This document shows, in pieces, positions 7,335 to 13,484 of a stretch of 13,484 nt of DNA. Location: NCBI GenBank assembly GCA_017645485.1, contig JAGCOI010000223.1, forward strand, positions 1 to 13,484. The letters are read 5' to 3'. A model generated the notes under the pieces. It had not been told where the DNA came from and did not search any database. It was given only the letters and a program-made list of their open reading frames with translations. The stretch comes from Alphaproteobacteria bacterium. GTDB taxonomy: Bacteria > Pseudomonadota > Alphaproteobacteria > RF32 > CAG-239. Every line of letters starts with the position of its first letter. Position 1 is the first letter of the stretch. A program made the position numbers and the translations under genes.

Positions 7335-7383
7335 GTGCATAAAAACAAAAAATAAAGAAGTATTATATACATGTAAAATTTAT

Positions 7384-7412
7384 TTGTTTTTTAAACTTTT
7401 TTCATGTAAAGT
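7384..7412 (+). promoter_or_regulatory. Putative promoter of the mrcA-prfB-asmA-like operon
   Basis: TTGTTT (7384-7389) and TAAAGT (7407-7412) are 17 nt apart in the 100-bp gap between divergent uvrB and mrcA. Initiation near 7419 would leave a leader of about 27 nt. Matches to consensus are modest (3 of 6 and 4 of 6). The mrcA ribosome site is weak (AGAG at 7437-7440). Confidence 0.35.
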
Positions 7413-7445
7413 AGGTCAATCTTTGAGATAGAAAATAGAGTTGCA

Positions 7446-9857
7446 ATGTTTAAGTTTTTTTCTGCCATAATCAGCGCCTGTTTATTTTTTGCGGTTATCG
7501 CACTTATATGCGTTACCCTTTTCTTAAAACAAATCAGTGACGATTTGCCTGATTATAAGCAACTTGCAAAATACGAACCGCCTGTTACCACGCGCCTTTT
7601 TGCCGGCGACGGACAGCTTCTTATGGAATATGCGGCCGAAAAACGTCTGTTTGTTCCGATAGATAAAATTCCGAGTTTAGTCAAAAATGCCTTTATTGCA
7701 GCTGAAGACAAACATTTTTATACCCATGGCGGCATTGATTATACGGGCATTGCGCGCGCCATTGTCAACAACTTAAAAAACATCGGCAAAGGCCGACGCC
7801 CTGCCGGTGCTTCCACCATCACACAACAGGTTGCTAAAAACTTTTTGCTTTCTTCCGAAGTTTCTTATATCCGCAAAATCAAAGAAGCCATGCTTGCAAA
7901 CCGCATGAACAAGGCTTTTACGAAAGATCATATTTTAGAACTTTACCTTAACGAAATATATCTCGGCAATCGTGCATACGGTGTTGCCGCAGCAGCCTTA
8001 AATTATTTTGACAAGGCTTTGGATGAACTTGATATTGAAGAAGTCGCCTATTTAGCTGCTCTGCCCAAAGGCCCGAACAATTACCACCCCGTCAGGCGTT
8101 ATGATGCGGCTGTTGCACGGCGCAACTGGGTTATCAGCCGTATGGCCGAAGACGGTTACATTTCAAACGAAGAAGCCGAGCAGGCTCAGAAAAAACCGTT
8201 AACCGTCGTCTCAAAACGTTCCGGCTTCCTCAAAGATGCCGAATATTACAGCGAAGAAGTGCGCCGCACAATTTCGCTCAACTTGGGGGATGATGCTCTT
8301 TACGAAGGCGGCTTAATTGTCAGAACAACGATTAATCCGACCATTCAATCCATTGCAACCAAAGCTTTCCGAAAAGGCATTTTAGATTATGATTTAAGGC
8401 ATGGTTGGCGCGGTGCCGAACAAAACATTTCCCTTGAAGGCGACTATTTAACAACATTAAAAAACACCGCCTTATCCAAAGGAGCCGAGCCTTCATGGAA
8501 AAAGGCCGTTGTCTTAAAAACGCAAAAAGATAAAGCCGATATTGCCCTCGAAACAGGGCAAACAGGTTTTATACTCTTAAAAGATGTGGCATGGGCAAAA
8601 CCGGCTCTCAGCAATAAAACCGTCGGTCCCGTTCCGACAGATATGTCCGCGGTTTTAAATATCGGTGATGTCATATATGTTGAAAAACGTGATGAAGAAG
8701 GCGCATATGGTCTGCGGCAAAATCCTGATGTCGAAGGCGGGATGGCCGTTATCGATCCGAATACGGGTAAAGTTTTGGCACTTGTGGGTGGCTATTCTTT
8801 CGAAAAATCACAATTCAACCGCGCCACACAGGCATACAGACAAACCGGTTCTTCTTTCAAACCTTTTGTTTATTTAACCGCACTTGAAATGGGCTATTCA
8901 CCGAACGATCTTATTTTGGACGCACCTTTTGTTTTGGATCAAGGTGTCGGTCTTCCCAAATGGAAACCCGTGAATTATTCCAAAAAATTCTACGGATTAA
9001 TGACTTTGAGGCAAGGTATTGAACAATCCAAAAACCTCATGACCGTCCGTTTGGCTCAAGACATCGGCATGGATAAGGTTGCAGAAATGACAAAGCGTGT
9101 CGGTATCAACGATCATTTGCCCGAATACTTATCTTCTTCCCTCGGGGCTGCTGCCGCACGCGTGTTGGATATGACTGCCGCTTATGCCATTATTGCGAGC
9201 GGCGGCAAAAAAGTAACACCTTATCTCATTGAACGTATTCAAGACAGAACAGGTAAAACAATTTATAAACAAGACATTTACGATTGCCACGATTGCAGCG
9301 CCGACCATTTTGAAAATCAAAATCCGCCGTCTCATCCCGATATGCGCGAACAAATTATTGATCCGCTGTCTGCCTATCAAATGATTTCCATATTAGAAGG
9401 TGTAACCGTGCGCGGCACGGGTGCTCGACTTCGTGCCTTAAAAAAACATTTAGCCGGCAAAACAGGCACAACCAACGAAAATAAAGATGCATGGTTTATC
9501 GGTTTTTCACCAAACCTTGTTGCCGGTGTTTATATCGGTTATGATGAGCCGGTCAGTCTCGGACGTTTTGAAACGGGGGCATCGGCCGCTCTGCCCGTTT
9601 TTTACGATTTTATGAATGAAGCCCTTAAAGATGTGCCCGATTCAAATTTCAGAATGCCGCACGGTATCAAACTCGTGCGCATTAACCCCACAACGGGCAA
9701 ACTCTCCAAACCGAGTGATGAAACGTACATTATTGAAGCCATCAAACCGGACTACAGTTTTGATGCAAACAAACAACGAACCATCGGCTATGAAGATGAT
9801 TCTTTTACTTTAGATACCGAAAATGAAATTGGCCTGCAACTCGGCGGTGAATATTAA
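7446..9857 (+). CDS. mrcA: Penicillin-binding protein 1A (class A, bifunctional)
   Basis: This 803-residue enzyme polymerises lipid II into glycan strands and cross-links the peptides on the periplasmic face of the inner membrane. An N-terminal anchor helix spans about 5-28. The GT51 glycosyltransferase domain carries AAEDKHFYTHGG with catalytic E87, GASTITQQVAKN (121-132), KIKEAMLA and ELYLNEIYLG with the second Glu, E170. An OB-like insert lies at about 325-420. The transpeptidase domain has S469-x-x-K472 (TGSSFKPF), S528-K-N and K672-T-G-T, all intact. A C-x-x-C pair (C614, C617) lies between the SKN and KTG motifs. I recall a similar pair in other alphaproteobacterial PBP1A proteins, but this is from memory. 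The first ATG is used because the anchor starts immediately. The gene is divergent from uvrB, and prfB follows after 12 nt. Confidence 0.97.
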   Translation: MFKFFSAIISACLFFAVIALICVTLFLKQISDDLPDYKQLAKYEPPVTTRLFAGDGQLLMEYAAEKRLFVPIDKIPSLVKNAFIAAEDKHFYTHGGIDYTGIARAIVNNLKNIGKGRRPAGASTITQQVAKNFLLSSEVSYIRKIKEAMLANRMNKAFTKDHILELYLNEIYLGNRAYGVAAAALNYFDKALDELDIEEVAYLAALPKGPNNYHPVRRYDAAVARRNWVISRMAEDGYISNEEAEQAQKKPLTVVSKRSGFLKDAEYYSEEVRRTISLNLGDDALYEGGLIVRTTINPTIQSIATKAFRKGILDYDLRHGWRGAEQNISLEGDYLTTLKNTALSKGAEPSWKKAVVLKTQKDKADIALETGQTGFILLKDVAWAKPALSNKTVGPVPTDMSAVLNIGDVIYVEKRDEEGAYGLRQNPDVEGGMAVIDPNTGKVLALVGGYSFEKSQFNRATQAYRQTGSSFKPFVYLTALEMGYSPNDLILDAPFVLDQGVGLPKWKPVNYSKKFYGLMTLRQGIEQSKNLMTVRLAQDIGMDKVAEMTKRVGINDHLPEYLSSSLGAAAARVLDMTAAYAIIASGGKKVTPYLIERIQDRTGKTIYKQDIYDCHDCSADHFENQNPPSHPDMREQIIDPLSAYQMISILEGVTVRGTGARLRALKKHLAGKTGTTNENKDAWFIGFSPNLVAGVYIGYDEPVSLGRFETGASAALPVFYDFMNEALKDVPDSNFRMPHGIKLVRINPTTGKLSKPSDETYIIEAIKPDYSFDANKQRTIGYEDDSFTLDTENEIGLQLGGEY

Positions 9858-9869
9858 AAAGGAAAAACA

Positions 9870-10962
9870 ATGCGTGCAGAAATATATAACATCTCTTTAG
9901 AAATTCGGCAAACGCTAGATTTGCTAAGGAGGTTTCTTTGACTACGACAATGCGCTTTTAAGGTTAGACGAACTTCAATCTTTAAGTCAGGATTCAAACT
10001 TATGGAATAATCCCGAAAAAGCTCAAAAGTTGATGAGCGAAAAAACAAATTTGGAAAATGCCGTTCAAGCGTACCAAAACATGGAACAAAGCCTTCACGA
10101 CAATCTTGAAATTGCCGAGCTTTATGAAGATGACGAACAAATGTCATCTGAAATTTTAGCCGAACTGGAAACCCTAAAGACGCAAGCCGACCATCAAAAG
10201 CTTGAGGCACTTCTATCCGGCGAAGCCGACCATAATGATGCTTATATGGAAATTCATGCCGGCAGCGGCGGTACCGAAGCGCAGGATTGGGCCGAAATGT
10301 TACTGCGCATGTATGTCAGATGGGCCGAAAAACATAAATACAAAGTTGAATATGAGGAAGAAACACAAGGTGATGTTGCCGGCTTAAAATCCGTTACCGT
10401 TAAAATCAGCGGTTATAACGCATACGGTTGGCTTAAATCCGAAAGCGGCGTTCACCGCTTGGTACGTATCTCTCCTTTTGACAGTAACGCACGTCGCCAC
10501 ACAAGTTTTTCATCTGTACACGTTTACCCCGTTATTGATGACACCATTCAAATCGAAATAAACGAATCCGATTGCCGCATTGATACCTATCGTGCCTCCG
10601 GTGCGGGCGGTCAACACATCAACAAAACGGATTCGGCCGTACGTATCACACACATACCGACCGGTATTGTCGTTCAAAGTCAAAATCAACGTTCTCAATT
10701 TCAAAATCGGGATACGGCTTGGAAAATGCTCAAAGCGAAATTATATGAAATGGAGCTCAAAAAACGTTCCGATGCGGCACAGGTCGAGCGTGAAAATTTA
10801 GGCGATAACGGTTGGGGCTATCAAATTCGTTCTTATGTTTTACAGCCTTATCGTCTTGTCAAAGATTTGCGCACGGGGGCGGAAACATCTGACGACCGAG
10901 CTGTTTTAGACGGTGATATAGATCTCTTTTTATCGGCATACTTGGCAAGTCAAAACAAATAA
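9870..10962 (+). CDS. prfB: Peptide chain release factor 2 (programmed +1 frameshift)
   Basis: RF2 recognises UGA and UAA stop codons and triggers peptide release. The full product needs a +1 frameshift: codons 1-23 (9870-9938) end at CTT, an in-frame TGA follows (9939-9941), and translation resumes at GAC (9940) through the TAA at 10960-10962, giving 363 residues, near the E. coli 365. The stop-recognition tripeptide SPF is at about 201-203 and the GGQ peptidyl-transferase motif at about 246-248. AGGA at 9860-9863 serves as ribosome site. The gene lies 12 nt after mrcA. A standard ORF caller would start near 10030 and lose about 53 N-terminal residues. This is not a pseudogene, because the shift site has all the conserved elements. 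Expression should be autoregulated: low RF2 slows UGA termination and favours the shift. Confidence 0.97.
9927..9941 (+). promoter_or_regulatory. prfB programmed frameshift site
   Basis: The sequence AGGAGGTTTCTTTGA contains an internal Shine-Dalgarno-like AGGAGG (9927-9932), a 3-nt spacer, the slippery codon CTT (9936-9938) and the stop TGA followed by C (9939-9942). E. coli prfB has AGGGGGTATCTTTGAC with the same spacing. Pairing of the ribosome's anti-SD with AGGAGG pushes the tRNA-Leu from CTT to TTT. Confidence 0.97.
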
Positions 10963-10972
10963 GGGCTTATTC

Positions 10973-13484
10973 ATGAAAAGAGGATATTTTCTCAGAAAAA
11001 TTTTAGATTACATCGGCGTTATGGTTCTCCTAGGCGCGATTTTCTTTTTATGGATGCTTTATCACGGACCGCTTTCCGTACCGTTTTTGAAACCTTATAT
11101 TATTGAAGCCTTAAATTCCGAACAAACACAATACACCATGGATATCGGCGAAGTCAATTTGGAACTTGTTCGTTCGATTCAACCCTTAAAAATTATTGCA
11201 AAAAACGTGCGTCTTAAAAAAAATGATGAAACCATTTCCATTCAAGCCCCTAAATTATTTTTATCTTTCAGCATACGCGCTTTGTTAAACGGCTTAATTG
11301 CCCCGAGCAGTATTTATATTAAAAAACCGAGCTTATCCATTTTCACGACATACGGCATTCAACAAAATCAGCAAAATGAAATCAATTTAAAAAAAGTTCA
11401 ATACTATTCACAATGGTTTAATACTTTTTTGGAACACTTTAACGCACCCGATAAAATCTATCCCGAAAGCTACATCAATCAAATCAACATTGATAATGCA
11501 TCCATTGAATTTCACGAAGTCGATTTAGGTCAAAAATGGGTATTTTCAGGCATGCATATGGCTTTTCACCGCAATTATACAAATCTGGAACTTTCTGCCG
11601 GCGGTGTCGTTGATTTTGATAACCACACTTCTGCCTTAAACGCTGCCGTACACTTTAATCCCATCAAAAACAAACTTTTAATGAATCTGTCGTTCAATGA
11701 CATCGTCGCATCTGATTTTTTCAAACAAATCGGCGGCAACATTTCAAATATCACGGTACCTCTGAACGGACAAATCAACGCCGAAGTTAATTTTGCAGAA
11801 TTAATCAAGAACACTTCAAACATAGCTCAAAATATTGATAATGCCGTTGAAAAAATAGATTTCAGCGTCAACGGCACGCAAGGCATCATAGATTTTGAAA
11901 ACGATCCCCGTTTTCGCTACAACATTGACTCTTTTGCTTTTGACGGACAAATAACCGGCGGCTTAGATGTTATTGAACTCAAAAATGCCAATTTATCCGT
12001 CGGCAATCAAAAAGCAACCGTTGAATTTACGGCAACGGGTTATAAAAATTACTTTTTGCAAAAATCTTTAAATAATTTAAGATTAAAATTAAAAGCCAAA
12101 GTTGAGCGTTTACCGATGAATGATTTATCGCACTTTTGGCCTCGTTATTTTGCGGAACCGGGTTGGAAATGGTGCAAAGAAAGTTTATACGGCGGCTTTT
12201 ATCAAAATGCGGTTTTTGATTTTGAATGGGCTTTTAACGCCCAATCCGATACATTTGAACTTTCAAAATTAAACGGCAAAGCCCTTATTGAGAACGGCAC
12301 CATTTACTATCTTGAAAACATGCCTATTGTTACAAACGTTTACGGCACGGCCTTATTTGATATCGGTACAATTGATATCACGCTTCATAAAGGTTTTTCT
12401 GATGGTCTGACCTTAAACGGCGGTCGTGTTCTGTTATATGATTTAAATAAAGAAAAAAACTATATAGATATTCAGATTGCCGCAAACGCGAACATTGCCG
12501 ATGCTTTGGCATATATTGCCCATCCGCCTTTGGAATTCGGAAAAGAGTTGAATATCGAGCCCGATAAATTTACGGGGAAAGCACAAATTGACTTAGGTCT
12601 GAATTTTGAACTTTACAGTGAATTAAAACCTCAAGATATCGGTGTTAAAGTTAAGGCAACGCTGTCTGATGTTGTTGCCAAACATATTGCAGACAACAAA
12701 AATCTTAAAATACCGTCAGCTCTTTTGAACGTTACAAACAAAAACTATACTTTGAGCGGAAATGCTTTTTATGACGACATTCCTTTTGCGTTTGATCTCA
12801 CACAGAACTTTGACGCAAAAAACACTCTTGCCGGCACATTCAAAATGCGTGTTGATAAACATGTTTTACAAAAACTTCAAATTGATAACACATTACTTAA
12901 AGCCCCTTATATTGAAGGATTTGCGGATATCACGGCAAAACTGTCCTCGGCAGACAAACAACAAACTCTTATTGATATCAATGCCAATTTGGAAAACACT
13001 TCCATTGACTATGATTTTCTCGGCTTTACAAAGCCATTGCAAGAAACGGGGACCGTTACGGCAACACTTGCATTTAAAAACAGTCAATTGAACGCTGTTC
13101 CGCGCTTTGTCTTAAGTAAAAACGATTTTACCTTAAACGGCAACATCACAACCGACAAACAAGCCAACATAAAAACCATCAATATTGAACATATTAAAGG
13201 CCCGAAAACTTCTGCCGCGGCTAAATTGGAATTCAGCTATCATCCGCAATATAGCATCAAAATCAACATCAGCGGCAGTGACTATGATTTGACCGAACTG
13301 TTTACCAAACGTGAAAAAACACAAAAACAGCATGCCGACGAAATTATGAAAAACGGTGATAATGACTTAAAATCGGTTCCGAACACCGAAATTTTCATGA
13401 CACTTAACAGTCTTTGGACCAATCCCGACACCCCGATTAAAAACTTTTCGGGACATGCCGTTTTGCAAAACGGCAGAGGTATTG
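10973..13484 (+). CDS. AsmA/YhdP-like (DUF3971-type) envelope protein, 3' end outside window
   Basis: The frame stays open for 837 codons to the window edge. An N-terminal signal anchor spans about 13-30, after a short basic start (MKRGYFLRK), so most of the protein should be periplasmic. The body consists of long runs of alternating-polarity beta segments, as in AsmA-family proteins thought to form hydrophobic grooves that carry phospholipids between membranes. The stretch from about 388, with WPRYFAEPGW, a following KESLYGG, then GTIYYLENMPIV and GGRVLLYDL, resembles the DUF3971/YhdP region I know from alphaproteobacterial homologues. The ATG is 10 nt after the prfB stop with AAGGG about 8 nt upstream, so it is probably in the mrcA-prfB operon. 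Family membership is by pattern. The exact subfamily and the C-terminal AsmA-like domain cannot be seen here. Confidence 0.8.
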   Translation, partial: MKRGYFLRKILDYIGVMVLLGAIFFLWMLYHGPLSVPFLKPYIIEALNSEQTQYTMDIGEVNLELVRSIQPLKIIAKNVRLKKNDETISIQAPKLFLSFSIRALLNGLIAPSSIYIKKPSLSIFTTYGIQQNQQNEINLKKVQYYSQWFNTFLEHFNAPDKIYPESYINQINIDNASIEFHEVDLGQKWVFSGMHMAFHRNYTNLELSAGGVVDFDNHTSALNAAVHFNPIKNKLLMNLSFNDIVASDFFKQIGGNISNITVPLNGQINAEVNFAELIKNTSNIAQNIDNAVEKIDFSVNGTQGIIDFENDPRFRYNIDSFAFDGQITGGLDVIELKNANLSVGNQKATVEFTATGYKNYFLQKSLNNLRLKLKAKVERLPMNDLSHFWPRYFAEPGWKWCKESLYGGFYQNAVFDFEWAFNAQSDTFELSKLNGKALIENGTIYYLENMPIVTNVYGTALFDIGTIDITLHKGFSDGLTLNGGRVLLYDLNKEKNYIDIQIAANANIADALAYIAHPPLEFGKELNIEPDKFTGKAQIDLGLNFELYSELKPQDIGVKVKATLSDVVAKHIADNKNLKIPSALLNVTNKNYTLSGNAFYDDIPFAFDLTQNFDAKNTLAGTFKMRVDKHVLQKLQIDNTLLKAPYIEGFADITAKLSSADKQQTLIDINANLENTSIDYDFLGFTKPLQETGTVTATLAFKNSQLNAVPRFVLSKNDFTLNGNITTDKQANIKTINIEHIKGPKTSAAAKLEFSYHPQYSIKINISGSDYDLTELFTKREKTQKQHADEIMKNGDNDLKSVPNTEIFMTLNSLWTNPDTPIKNFSGHAVLQNGRGI

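Noticed and set aside
7323..7445. LexA/SOS operator for uvrB
   Set aside because: No GTTC-N7-GTTC or CTGT-N8-ACAG type box is visible in the intergenic region.
9870..9941. prfB as a disrupted pseudogene
   Set aside because: The in-frame TGA sits in a complete, conserved programmed frameshift context and the downstream frame is intact.
9854..10210. 118-codon minus-strand open frame
   Set aside because: It is antisense to the start of prfB, whose forward frame is fully explained by the RF2 frameshift.
12762..13091. 109-codon plus-strand open frame
   Set aside because: It is an out-of-frame shadow inside the AsmA-like gene, which is open throughout in another frame.

Overview
The window looks like an AT-rich alphaproteobacterial chromosome, perhaps from an uncultured, host-associated lineage. 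Three things point there: the PBP1A gene (mrcA) is followed directly by prfB, as in many Alphaproteobacteria; the DnaE and UvrB sequences are proteobacterial in type; and the tRNA genes have CTTGAC-like -35 elements. The taxon is inferred from gene order and motifs, not from a search. Every gene that ends inside the window stops with TAA or TAG, and Trp is TGG, so the standard bacterial code fits. The only in-frame TGA used is the regulatory one inside prfB.

Minus-strand half (1-7322), in order of transcription: uvrB (nucleotide excision repair), tRNA-Gly(CCC) with a strong hairpin terminator, a cluster of three related palindromic intergenic repeats, a small membrane-protein gene with its own apparent promoter and terminator, dnaE (replicative DNA polymerase III alpha), an unknown six-helix membrane protein whose ATG directly follows the dnaE stop, and tRNA-His, cut by the window edge.

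Plus-strand half (7384-13484): a promoter region divergent from uvrB, then a tightly packed run of mrcA (class A penicillin-binding protein), prfB (release factor 2, needing a programmed +1 frameshift) and a large AsmA/YhdP-like (DUF3971-type) envelope protein that runs off the end. The gaps are 12 and 10 nt with no terminator between, so this is probably one operon joining cell-wall synthesis, translation termination and envelope lipid homeostasis.

Most of the window is housekeeping. I found no convincing new defence, mobile or biosynthetic system. The points that merit a second look are the repeat cluster at 4875-5130 with shared end sequences, signs that dnaE and uvrB are transcribed with almost no leader, the orphan small membrane protein at 4542-4754, the dnaE-coupled membrane protein, and the prfB frameshift site, which an ORF-only annotation would truncate.
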